Assembly (NCBI GenBank): GCA_030247855.1
Contig: JAPDRN010000127.1
Span: 30,578 to 94,577 of the forward strand
Source of the DNA: Knufia peltigerae
Lineage: Eukaryota > Ascomycota > Eurotiomycetes > Chaetothyriales > Trichomeriaceae
DNA: 64,000 nucleotides
Reading direction: 5' to 3'
The notes under the pieces were generated by a model. It was not told the DNA's origin. It searched no databases and was given only the letters and a program-made list of their open reading frames with translations. Positions 1 to 8,739 of the stretch are shown here, in pieces. How positions within the stretch are numbered: position 1 is the first letter of the stretch; each line of letters begins with the position of its first letter. The position numbers and the translations under genes were made by a program.

Positions 1-235
1 AGTGAGTGGTATATTTGGGTTCGATGATGCCATAACTGAGTACGGTCAAAATGGTTTCGAATGTTGATGATTGGTAAAAGGTGGATGAGTAGAGGTAATT
101 GTACAATGTCGTCAACATGGGTTGGTAGAATTTTGGGAATACTACCGCCGTAGTTAAGACGATCGCGCACACATGTTGAGGAGAGCAAAGCCGTATCGAT
201 AACGGTGACTTGTCTGCTGATGTATCAGACTTCAT
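1..235 (-). CDS. Partial membrane protein, N-terminal 78 residues
   Basis: Reading leftwards from the ATG at 233-235, the frame stays open to the window edge, so only the N-terminus is present. It has a short Ser/Asp-rich head, then a hydrophobic stretch (about residues 24-38), then an aromatic Tyr/Phe-rich segment ending in ETILTVLSYGIIEP. The DNA upstream of the ATG is C/T-rich on the coding strand, as is usual for fungal 5' leaders. I do not recognise the family. An integral membrane enzyme is possible, but nothing catalytic is visible. It lies in tandem with the Spinster-like carrier that ends at 560. Confidence 0.55.
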   Translation of the reverse strand, partial: MKSDTSADKSPLSIRLCSPQHVCAIVLTTAVVFPKFYQPMLTTLYNYLYSSTFYQSSTFETILTVLSYGIIEPKYTTH

Positions 236-559
236 CTTGGGCGGTTGAAAGTGTAGAAAGAGAAGAGAAGTCAAGAAGGTGAAAGTGTGGAAGAAGTGGA
301 CGAGACCCTGAATGGGATGTTGGTGGTATTTATTGGTCTGCAGAGTGAGTGGATACTTTGGATACTCAGCGTACATCTTCATGCCTATGAAATCGTAGTT
401 AGGAATACCATTGAATTTGCATCTTTTGAAGTTTGTACTCTGAGCTCTCCATCTTTGTGAGTCTGGTCTGTCGAGAGTGCTATAGTCTACAAAACACGTA
501 TGGTTCACCTTATCGGATTCTATGCTGTCAGTTTTGACTTCCTCTACAGCTTAAATCTC
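236..559. other. Intergenic, promoter of the partial gene
   Basis: This holds the upstream region of the partial gene and the 3' flank of the Spinster-like gene. Positions 245-300 are A/G-rich on the plus strand (pyrimidine-rich on the coding strand). I see no other gene. Confidence 0.5.
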
Positions 560-2255
560 CTACTGATCTACAGTCAGACTGGTAACTAGGAGAGCTATGA
601 TCAAAGCCGCCAGTACACAACCAAACGTCGCAAAAGCGAGCTTCCTCCTTGTACTGATACGACCGCCCGTAAAGCCAGAAGTTTCGGCACCGTCGTCCAA
701 GCACCTTCCACTCGCAATATCTTGCTTGACCCGACGGATACCAAGCAAGAAGCCAGCTCCTCCCAACCAATATCCAATGGGAATCAAGATGGCAAGGATG
801 TCTCGGGTCTTCTCGAGGTATGCGGGAGACCCAGGCTCAAAGTTCCTCAGTGCCAAACCAATAATCTGAGGGGCACTGGAGTAGATGAGCACAATGGTGC
901 TGGTGTAGATGGCCAGACAGAACGTCTTGGTCCGAGCCGGGAATAAAAGTGCCAGAAGGGAGGCAAAAATGCCTAGCCAAAGCTCTGCCGTCAAATACGC
1001 AGCACTCATGACTCCGTATAAAATGCGAACTCCAGCTTCTTCATCTCCACCGGCTAGTTTCAAGCTGAAGACCATACATATGACAAAGGGCGCAGAGGCC
1101 ATACCACCAATTCCTGTGAGGCATAGAATTGCAGTGGCGTGCTCAGACATCAGACTAGAGATCGCACCCCCCAGTACCACAGCGACCGAGCCGACAACCC
1201 CTACAATGATTCCGTACCGTGAGAGCAATTGTGTTTGGGTGGGATAGATCGAGGACAGGTATGAAGGCATGTACCATCCGAAGACGTTGCCGGAGAACTG
1301 TCGAGCGCCCGACGCCAACGTGAGGATCCAGAAGGACTTCATGGAAACAATCTGCTTGAGAGCCAGTTTGAACATGCGATGTCCGCGTTCGAGCCTCGTG
1401 CCGTGCATATCCCCAGTATCGCCTACCACTTGAGACACATCAGGGGAGAGTTTTCCTACGGCGATTTGTTTTCGTGTCGGCTCTCGGAGAATGAGCCTCG
1501 TTATGACAGCCAGGACAATGCCGACGATACCGATGGCCTTCAACGCGCTGTTCCACGGGGTATCTGTCTTGTCAAAAGCAGTGGCTATTTGGCCGCTGAC
1601 GGCCTCTCCGACATATACGCCAATGTAGAAGATGCTGCAACCAAAACGTCAGTCCGTGTAAGGAACGAGGGAGGTGGTGGTCCATATTTGCTTGCGTCGA
1701 AACATACCTCTCACAAACAAAAATCCAGTTCAATGGAACCAGGTCACTGATCAGACTGATGCTGATTGCTTCCACCGGCGACTGGCCGATACCCATTCCA
1801 ATCCTTGCGAGCAGAATTTGCCAAAAGTTATGGCTCAACCCCTGGAAGAGGACGCAGAGACTCCACCACAACGCCGCTCCCGAAAGTACCCAGACTCTTG
1901 CGTCGGTATAGTCTGCTATGTACGCCATCGGGATGGCGAGGACGGCATACAGAATGCCCACAGCGTAACCCGAGAGTATGCCATATTGTGTCGAGGTGAG
2001 GTTCAAGGATTCAATGACCTCGGCTTGGAAATACGACAACACAAACTTGTCATACTGTGCCAAAAAGTAATTCAGGAAGAGTAACAGTATGACCAGTGGG
2101 ACGTAGATGGCTCTGATGAGACCATCTCTGCTCCTGCCAGTGCTGGTCGGAAGAGGCTCAGAAGAAGTCAAGTCGGTGGAGATGGTCGTCTCAGTATCCT
2201 GGAAGACGACATTCTTGTTGGCGGTGGCAGCAGCAGCAGTGCCAGAGTCTGCCAT
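560..2255 (-). CDS. Spinster-like MFS transporter
   Basis: Two exons (2255-1708 and 1634-560) with a 73-nt intron (donor GTATGT, acceptor GCAG) give 540 residues. The splice restores the continuous text VCESIFYIGVYVGEAVSG. After a 45-residue polar N-terminus the protein shows the first MFS helix with NYFLAQYDKFVLSYF, the motif-A-like loop AYIADYTDARVW after helix 2, and about 12 hydrophobic segments, the last near the C-terminus. The pattern fits the Spinster (Spns) branch, whose animal members export sphingosine-1-phosphate or lysophospholipids; the fungal substrate is unknown. I chose the ATG at 2255 (MADSGTA) rather than one 16 codons upstream because the extra residues lack character. It diverges from the gene at 2924 and has phospholipid-related neighbours. 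Confidence 0.82.
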
Positions 2256-2923
2256 GTCGAGGATGGCTGGGGTCGAGGCAAAGACCGTGCGACATTGCCT
2301 CACGTTGAGATTTCGATTTTATATGTTCGGGGCTTCTGTCCAAGTCCTCGTAATGGAGAAAAATCTCTACATTCTCGAAAACGCTGCGCCGGGACAGAAA
2401 CGTGTCAACCCACGAGCGTATGATCGACACGCCCAGACCGACCGGAAGCAAGCCAGCGTTTAATCAGGTTCTGCGGCTGGGAGACATCATCCCAGACTTG
2501 GTCAAATGTGATGACGCCGAGATATAGTGGAAACGAGTACGAGTGCGTAGAGCGTATTCGTAATACCTGCCCCTTTCGGAAGTAGGTGCTCCTCTGTCGT
2601 TTCCCTCGCCATGTATCTCAAATATCGACATCACCAAGGGAAGTTCTGTTCATGATTTGTTGACTTCATCATTCTCCGCCATAGTGCCAAGTGAAGCATG
2701 CCTTCTTTTTGGTACCATTGGTAAGCACGGCCACCCGATGCTAAGGGCCCGTCTAATTAGGCCAACTCTACTAACGTTCCTCGACACCGAAGATCGCTCA
2801 CAGCCTCCTCAGCATTGGATCACGACAGGATAAGTACCCTTCCTTGCCCTCGACTGGAGCAAAGTTGCCTTGATACGAAAAGGCAACAACCATCAAAGTC
2901 GTTAGAAGCAAATACAACATATC
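2256..2923. promoter_or_regulatory. Divergent promoter region
   Basis: 668 bp separate the carrier (minus) from the CxxC protein (plus). Some ORFs run through it but look like chance. A pyrimidine-poor, A-rich leader (AAATACAACATATC) precedes the ATG at 2924. No clear TATA box or CGG-N6-CCG site was seen. Confidence 0.4.
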
Positions 2924-3352
2924 ATGTCTGCGTCAGATAGCACCATCTACATCTTGTACAACGCCAATGCGTCTTTGCTTGGTAAACTCAACTACGCCTG
3001 TCGCAAGATCACCGCGTCGACCGATTCAAGCCCGTGTGCAGCGTGCGACTTGACTCACGGCGGTCTCAAGCTGGACGAGTCTGCTGCTTGGAAAAAGACA
3101 AAGGCTCGAATCGGCGCCAAAGTCGAACAATTACATCGTGACGAGTCGACGTCCGAGGTCCGCGACTTTATCAAAGCGAATTGCCTCAAATATCCTGTCG
3201 TTTTAGGTAGAGCAGGAACTTCTCCTCTCAAAGTCCTTCTCAAGCCAGAAGATCTTTCCACGGTATCAGCCGACCATTCGGCCTTTCTGGCTCTCCTTGC
3301 GCGAAGGGCAGAGGAGGAAAAGATCCCTCTCGTCATCGAGAGTCAGCAGTAA
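2924..3352 (+). CDS. Small CxxC (PCAACDLTHGG) protein of bacterial type
   Basis: A 142-residue intronless protein. It opens with a beta-strand-like IYILYNANASLLGKLNYA, followed by C38-A-A-C41-D-L-T-H45-G-G, a CxxC reminiscent of thiol or metal sites. The second half alternates strand and helix (YPVVLGRAG, LKVLLKPEDL) like a small alpha/beta or thioredoxin-like fold. I recall similar short uncharacterised proteins with a CDLTHGG core mostly from bacteria; no function is established. The stop codon TAA (3350-3352) is followed after only six bases, in the same frame, by the ATG of the CDP-alcohol phosphatidyltransferase, an operon-like layout unusual for a fungus. ATG context (TATCATGTC) is acceptable. 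Confidence 0.72.
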   Translation: MSASDSTIYILYNANASLLGKLNYACRKITASTDSSPCAACDLTHGGLKLDESAAWKKTKARIGAKVEQLHRDESTSEVRDFIKANCLKYPVVLGRAGTSPLKVLLKPEDLSTVSADHSAFLALLARRAEEEKIPLVIESQQ

Positions 3353-3358
3353 TCCAGC

Positions 3359-4024
3359 ATGTTTGATATCCAGCTGAGGCAGGTCAAGGACCACACCTTT
3401 CGACCGATAGTGCGATTCGTCCCAGAAATAATCACCCCTGGTCACTTGACTTTGGCTGCTCTTGTCACTGGACTTGGAGCCTGCCTGTGCTCGATAGCTA
3501 CCGATCGACACACATCTGCCTGGGCGGTCTATCTCTGGATGCTCAACCGCGTGCTTGACTGCCTTGATGGCGCAGTTGCCCGGGAACGGGGCACAACTTC
3601 CGATGCAGGAGGGTTTCTAGACCTTCTTTCGGATTTCATCATATATTCTCTGGTGCCGATTAGTGTTGCATGTGGAGAGATCCGACGAGGGTTGCCTGCA
3701 GATGATTGTGTTAGTTTGTTGTTGTCGGTCTCTCTGCTTGAGGCAACCTTCCACATCAACAACTTCATTCTCTTCTACCTCGCGGCGTTGTCATCACAGA
3801 AGGGTAATGATGAGTTAACTGCTGTAACGATGAAGCCTGCGCTGGTTGAGGGTTTCGAAAGCGGCATCTTCTTCACATTGATGCTGGCAATTCCTAGTCT
3901 GCTGCAGCTTCTTACCTTGATAATGGCAGCTGGTGTTTGCATCGGCATCGCGAGTAGAACCTGGCTGATCTTGGACGCTTTTGCCGCCATGAAGACTCAG
4001 CCCGGGCATATCAGAGTCGATTGA
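3359..4024 (+). CDS. CDP-alcohol phosphatidyltransferase family protein
   Basis: A 221-residue intronless membrane protein carrying the full family signature D67-x2-D70-G-x2-A74-R-x8-G84-x3-D88-x3-D92. These residues bind the divalent metals and the CDP moiety while a phosphatidyl group moves from a CDP-alcohol to an acceptor alcohol. Hydrophobic helices follow (YSLVPISVACG, FHINNFILFYLAALS, FFTLMLAIPSLLQLLTLIMA), as expected for an ER or mitochondrial membrane enzyme of six helices. Size and signature resemble bacterial-type members more than the yeast PI synthase or choline phosphotransferase as I know them, so the acceptor cannot be named. It starts six bases after the stop of the CxxC ORF, so it is either translated from a bicistronic mRNA or has its own promoter inside that ORF. 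Confidence 0.82.
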   Translation: MFDIQLRQVKDHTFRPIVRFVPEIITPGHLTLAALVTGLGACLCSIATDRHTSAWAVYLWMLNRVLDCLDGAVARERGTTSDAGGFLDLLSDFIIYSLVPISVACGEIRRGLPADDCVSLLLSVSLLEATFHINNFILFYLAALSSQKGNDELTAVTMKPALVEGFESGIFFTLMLAIPSLLQLLTLIMAAGVCIGIASRTWLILDAFAAMKTQPGHIRVD

Positions 4025-4208
4025 TGATGTTCTATAGTCCATCTTCGTTGCAACAACGTGCTTACCAATTTTCTGTCTTCAGTCTAGTTTTGGAGACCTC
4101 GGTATTAGTGTGATAGCAATTCAGCAAGGCATTTGTAAACCAGTCCTGACGGCTTCCCAGGCAAAGAAATGCGAGTTGCAAGCACAGGCCAAGCTAGTTT
4201 GAGGAGCA

Positions 4209-6035
4209 ATGATACGCCGGCCTGAACTATTCCGCATATCGTCGCATGCCAGGGTCATGAGAAGACTTAATCTCGTCGCACCTACTCGTACCATTCCTTA
4301 CCTCTGTCAATTCTCTCTCACTTACTGCCGTTCATATGTCGAGATGGTCTCCCGCCTGACACAATCCTTCTCGTTTCATTCTTCGCCTGAATCATTCATC
4401 TCTTCTCGCCTTGAGCAGTTCACATTATCAGATGGAGATTCATTACCGTTTGCGAGCAGAATCGTCAAAGCACAAATTTTGAACCGCGAAGTCCACATTG
4501 TCACCAGTTATCACGCCTGCAAGGCCATCCTATGCCACCAGTCGAGGACAAATGATCCGGTCGAGGAGAGGCGTGCGGACGGGGGCGAATACGCTAGCGA
4601 ATACGCAGACGTTTACGCGCATGAACGCACGAGCAAAGACGGCGCCTCCCCACAGCGTAGCCGCAAATGCACTGTCCATGCCAGAAACAGTAACAGGAGT
4701 CACGACAAGCCCGAACTTTTCGCTGCACGAGCAGCGTATCGACAGTTCATGGGCGACTTTTTTCCTGGCCCCAATCTCCTTCTTGAAGACGGATTAGCTC
4801 ACAGAATCCACAAAGACCAATGGCGGACCAGGCTGCTTAATCTGCCACAAAGCTCGGAGTCTCTGATTCGAGAAATTACCCAGTCTCGATTTCTTGACCA
4901 GCTCGTTGGCGGGCAGAATCCCCAAGAAATCGATCTATACGCACATCTCAAGTCTTTGATTTGGGATATACTTTTTGGGGTCTTTTTGTCGATTACGCGC
5001 AATGGAGACGGCAGCAAGTTCCACCGGCTCGAAGAACTTCAAGAAGCGCTTCTGAGAGGACAATTCTCCACATTTCCTGTTAGTATTTCGACACCGCTCT
5101 GGTCATCAGCACGGAGCCGAGGCATCGATGCTGTCAAAGAGCTTGAGAAGAGTCTAGGCACAGTAGCGAGAGATGTTCTTGCGTCCAAAGCATCAGACCG
5201 GTCCTTCAATGCTTGTCCGTTTTCAGAGCAGCTCCGTGAGGCAGGCTTGCCTTCGGACGACCATCTTGACGCTGAGGATGTTATTTCCCATCTTCGCCTG
5301 TTCACTAGCAGCATAGCCAATAAAGCGCTCGCGTCGCTACTCACCGCGTTCATCCTGAACTTGTTTGTGTGGCGACCTTCGTCTTCAATGACAAATTCGG
5401 GACACGGTTCTGGGACTAGTGTCAGCCTTGCAGAGCTCATCCGATCATATCCAGATCCACAAAAGCGAGTCATTATGTTGCAGTCTGTACTTGCAGAAAC
5501 AGAGCGCCTGAGTCCACCCGTTGTTGGGGTGATGCGAAGAGTGCAGCAGGATGTTCTCATATCGTCTGCTGATCGAGATCGACCAGAAGAGTACGCGATT
5601 CCTGGAGGCCAAGACGCCTGGCTGTACCTATCAGGTGCCAATCGCGACCCGGATGTGTATGATCGAGCTGGTGAATTCGTCTGGGATAGGTTCTTGCCGT
5701 CTTTTTCAACATCTACCAAGGATACTGTAAATGCGGACGTGCCAAGTACGGACTTCCAACCACCTCTACCATTCGCATTTGGTGATGGAATCAAATCCTG
5801 TCTTGGGGCCGATTTGTCAAGGCAAATATGCTTGACGGTAGCCTACACACTCGTAGATAAATCTATTATGATGGCTGGTCGAATCGATGAAGGTGGAGTC
5901 GTTGCATGGCTGGGTTGGGAACGTCGCATGGATCGTAAAGACGAGGTACAACTCATGGCAAGGGACCTCAAGCAATTACCGACACAGAGGCCGAGACGTG
6001 CGGTCAAAGTCCAGGTAGGGCGACAAACCAAGTAG
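4209..6035 (+). CDS. Cytochrome P450 with divergent I-helix
   Basis: A 608-residue intronless reading frame. The C-terminal half is P450: K-helix ExxR as E430-T-E-R433, a meander with WDRF near 502, and the haem loop F524-G-D-G-I-K-S-C531-L-G, in which Cys531 would ligate the haem and Lys replaces the usual Arg two positions before it. The I-helix region (about 361-377, TSSIANKALASLL) lacks the acidic-Thr oxygen-activation pair, as in some isomerase-type P450s (prostacyclin synthase, allene oxide synthase), so the reaction may not be a simple hydroxylation. No hydrophobic N-terminal anchor is seen. Met46 (ATG at 4344) is an alternative start. Residues 115-160 are Arg/Glu-rich and low in complexity. 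It ends 46 bp from the convergent TLC gene. Confidence 0.8.
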   Translation: MIRRPELFRISSHARVMRRLNLVAPTRTIPYLCQFSLTYCRSYVEMVSRLTQSFSFHSSPESFISSRLEQFTLSDGDSLPFASRIVKAQILNREVHIVTSYHACKAILCHQSRTNDPVEERRADGGEYASEYADVYAHERTSKDGASPQRSRKCTVHARNSNRSHDKPELFAARAAYRQFMGDFFPGPNLLLEDGLAHRIHKDQWRTRLLNLPQSSESLIREITQSRFLDQLVGGQNPQEIDLYAHLKSLIWDILFGVFLSITRNGDGSKFHRLEELQEALLRGQFSTFPVSISTPLWSSARSRGIDAVKELEKSLGTVARDVLASKASDRSFNACPFSEQLREAGLPSDDHLDAEDVISHLRLFTSSIANKALASLLTAFILNLFVWRPSSSMTNSGHGSGTSVSLAELIRSYPDPQKRVIMLQSVLAETERLSPPVVGVMRRVQQDVLISSADRDRPEEYAIPGGQDAWLYLSGANRDPDVYDRAGEFVWDRFLPSFSTSTKDTVNADVPSTDFQPPLPFAFGDGIKSCLGADLSRQICLTVAYTLVDKSIMMAGRIDEGGVVAWLGWERRMDRKDEVQLMARDLKQLPTQRPRRAVKVQVGRQTK

Positions 6036-6081
6036 TCATAACGATAGCTGGTGACATCCAAGTTACTAGAGCATAATGTCC

Positions 6082-7086
6082 TCACTCTTGCTTTGATTTC
6101 CAAATTTCCTTCAATTCTCTGCGCAGGAACTTGGAGGTGCCATTAATCCACCACAGTGTATTAACGACCACCATAGTAGAGAACCCAAGTTTGCACTGCC
6201 ATCGCAGCTGCCGCCATGCCTTGAAGGGGCTTATCCCTTGCATGTCTCCCCAGGTCTTCATAATCATGTAAAATACTCCAAGTCGACAGATCGCGAAAAC
6301 AACGAGATATGCACATGTCGTGAGCCGAAGTGCGGAAGTGATATCTTTGCGACTGGGCTCGGACAGACATCGTTCGTTGCTCGAAGCCTCGCTGATTCTG
6401 AAGTTCAATAGGAACCATCTCACTGTACCGAGGGGAGAGGAGGCGTTCATGAGTAGGAATGACACAATGATCAAAATGCCGACGCGTCGTCCTGGATCAG
6501 AGAGCAATGCGTACTGAAGCCAGATAAGAAGCGAGACAAGTACTGTATGATGCACATGCAGGTGGACATAATTCAAAGGCTGTCGTATCTTGTCTCCTGG
6601 CCCTTGTTTGGCTTGGACATCGCTTGAATGAGCAGGAGAATGTTTGTGTAGAGCGCCGTTCGATTGAACGTGGGCAGGTTCTATTTGAGCTGATCGTGGT
6701 CTCTTGATCGAAGAGTGCCCAGATCGCAGTAATATGCATGAGTCGACGATGAGATATGCCAGTTCCAGTGTTGTAAGAGCATTCGCAAAACTTGAAGTAT
6801 GGGTGATGAGGATGAGGTCCGAGTCTTTTGGTCTTGTCCAACCAGTCGCAGGACAGGCGTACAAGACCCTCACTTCCTTCCACAGACAGATGAGGGTCGA
6901 GACAGTGATCAAGATACAATGTATGAATTGCACCACCTCTCTCCTTGCAGCGAGGACCACGCTCCAGGTGTTGAGTTTGGTATACCTTGGCGATGAAGAG
7001 ATGGGACCGGTGATCGCATATAGGCAAGAGTAGAGCAAGATACCTCCGATGAAAGTAGATGGAATAAGGGTGGAATGAGAGGTCAT
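6082..7086 (-). CDS. TLC-domain (TRAM/LAG1/CLN8-like) membrane protein
   Basis: A 334-residue intronless protein with six to seven hydrophobic segments: residues 8-30, 50-70, 100-120, 180-200, 205-222, 255-280 and 300-318. The centre has HVHHTVLVSLLIWLQY followed by a helix and MNASSPLGTVRWFLLNF, matching the TLC pattern of a histidine-bearing helix followed by a Ser/Pro/Arg-containing one. Family members act in ceramide synthesis or lipid sensing in the ER. The ceramide-synthase Lag1p motif (paired His plus two Asp) is not clearly complete, so I would not call it a ceramide synthase. A polar loop (about 125-165) is rich in Lys, His and Ser. It is convergent with the P450 gene. Confidence 0.62.
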   Translation of the reverse strand: MTSHSTLIPSTFIGGILLYSCLYAITGPISSSPRYTKLNTWSVVLAARREVVQFIHCILITVSTLICLWKEVRVLYACPATGWTRPKDSDLILITHTSSFANALTTLELAYLIVDSCILLRSGHSSIKRPRSAQIEPAHVQSNGALHKHSPAHSSDVQAKQGPGDKIRQPLNYVHLHVHHTVLVSLLIWLQYALLSDPGRRVGILIIVSFLLMNASSPLGTVRWFLLNFRISEASSNERCLSEPSRKDITSALRLTTCAYLVVFAICRLGVFYMIMKTWGDMQGISPFKAWRQLRWQCKLGFSTMVVVNTLWWINGTSKFLRRELKEIWKSKQE

Positions 7087-7794
7087 TTTGCAAGGCTATC
7101 GATCCAGTTGTAGAGCGTATAGGTGAAAGGGGAGCAGGCTAGGTATCTAGAGACGAGGTATTGAGCAAGTTTCAAGGGTTGCTAGGATCTAAGTACTGTT
7201 TGCTGGCTGAATGATACGAATGCGCAATCGTTCATTATACACAACCGTATCGATAGTGCATTCCAAACAGCCCACCGTATAACGAATGCTGAAATGTGAG
7301 CTGAGATATCCACGGCAATTCCACGTCCCACACACATCGTGCTTGAGCGCGATACCCAAGGACTCTCTGCGTCTCATTCATGTCAATCCTGCGCGCGTCA
7401 TAAATTACGATTCACATCCAGAAGTTGAGACTGTCTTTAGACACCTAGGTAGCTGCAGCAGTCTACTTGTATCTTGTGGGAACAAGCTCTCTCATACAAG
7501 TTTGACAGTCATCATTCAAGGTCGATTTGACCATAGCATAGGCATGAGATGAAATAATATTGCGTAATTCCGAACTAAAGAATTGTGTACATAAAACTAC
7601 ATATTCATAGAAAGCCCAAAGATAAGGCCGAGACCTATTTCAATCGCTCAATTCCCCGCCCGTCATCATGATACAGCCTGTGTGAAAAGATTATACAATA
7701 GGTAAACAATTATCGAAGTAGACAACCTCCAATTCATCAGGGTATGAAGAAAAACACTAGAAAGGAAAAAGGTGAAATCATAACCGAGCCGCCG
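7087..7794. other. Intergenic, promoter of the TLC gene
   Basis: 708 bp with no supported gene. It contains the upstream region of the TLC gene and the 3' flank of the next minus-strand gene, and is A/T-rich towards 7550-7780. Short open frames here have no protein-like character. Confidence 0.5.
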
Positions 7795-8739
7795 TCACAG
7801 GAACGTGGATCGTTTCTTGCGTCGAACCTGCACCAGCTGGTTACCTTCCTTTTTAATCTTGGTCCCACCTAGTAACCCGGGCACCGTGACCTCTGGCACG
7901 CCGTACTCGTCTGTGGTCCTCGTTATCCCAAAGGGCCCCTGGCTCTGATAGCTGAACCCGGTCGAGCCTGAGTAGCCAGAGTACTGATCATAGCGATCCC
8001 AGTTGGGTTGGAGCCTGTCATCTCCCCGGCGTCTGGCGACGGTGTCGATGCCACCGCGACGGCGGGACGTCACGGTATTGTAATTCCGACCAGGGCTGCT
8101 GTGGCGTCGTTCACGTCCATGATCGTAATCGTAGTCATTCACCGATGAGGTGCTGTTGGTGTCGACGTTATCCCAGCCTCGCCTTGCCCGCGGTGCGAAC
8201 GGCTCACCATCGCCTCCGCGGAGGGTAGTGCGGACTCGGTCACGGTCATTCTGAGGCTGGCGATCTTGTCGATACCGGCGGAGATCGTCGTCCCTCTCTC
8301 TGGCGGGCATGGACCGATCCGGAGGCAGCGACCAGTCATCCGAGATTGAAAGATTATCGAAGCCCTCCAAAATGGGGCCGCCGCCATCATTGTCGCCGCG
8401 GCGGCCATGATTGAACTGCTGTCGTGGTCTGGTCCGTTCCCGTGATGGATACCGTACCTGCGCGCCACGTCGATGCTGCTGCTGGTAAGGCGACGATTGA
8501 TACTGTGTCTCATGTTCTTGCGACATGGGTTGTTGGTAGCCGGCGTCACTCCGTCTATCGTTCAAGCATCGGGAACATAGGTCCCTTGCCTCTCTCAGTT
8601 CCTCTGCACCGAGTTCAGGGACCTGGCATTCTATTTGAGTACGTTCGCCCTCCAGGCAAAGTGAGCGAACGTAACCGCCGCCGCGTATGCGACACTCGCA
8701 GAGACGGCAGATGTAGATGATGGGATGCTCGAAGCACAT
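7795..8739 (-). CDS. Cys-rich N-terminus, Arg/Tyr-rich disordered protein
   Basis: 314 residues from the ATG at 8739; the frame extends five codons further but only to a TTG. The first 75 residues hold clustered cysteines (C2, C11, C14, C16, C28 and later IEC and LCSRC pairs), which suggests a small zinc-binding fold of the type seen in many fungal proteins starting MC-x-H. The rest is low complexity: Gln/Tyr-rich (85-110), Arg/Asp/Gly-rich with RRG and RGGD elements (110-270), then a conserved-looking tail (EYGVPEVTVPGLLGGTKIKK) ending in a basic cluster. RG-rich stretches often bind RNA, but no RNA-binding domain is visible. Function unknown. Confidence 0.65.
   Translation of the reverse strand: MCFEHPIIYICRLCECRIRGGGYVRSLCLEGERTQIECQVPELGAEELREARDLCSRCLNDRRSDAGYQQPMSQEHETQYQSSPYQQQHRRGAQVRYPSRERTRPRQQFNHGRRGDNDGGGPILEGFDNLSISDDWSLPPDRSMPARERDDDLRRYRQDRQPQNDRDRVRTTLRGGDGEPFAPRARRGWDNVDTNSTSSVNDYDYDHGRERRHSSPGRNYNTVTSRRRGGIDTVARRRGDDRLQPNWDRYDQYSGYSGSTGFSYQSQGPFGITRTTDEYGVPEVTVPGLLGGTKIKKEGNQLVQVRRKKRSTFL

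Noticed and set aside
3340..3425. Intron or readthrough joining the CxxC ORF to the phosphatidyltransferase
   Set aside because: No acceptor gives an in-frame intron of plausible length, and TAA-TCC is not a known leaky stop context; recorded as two ORFs.
5039..5794. 251-codon minus-strand frame inside the P450
   Set aside because: Antisense of the conserved P450 C-terminal half.
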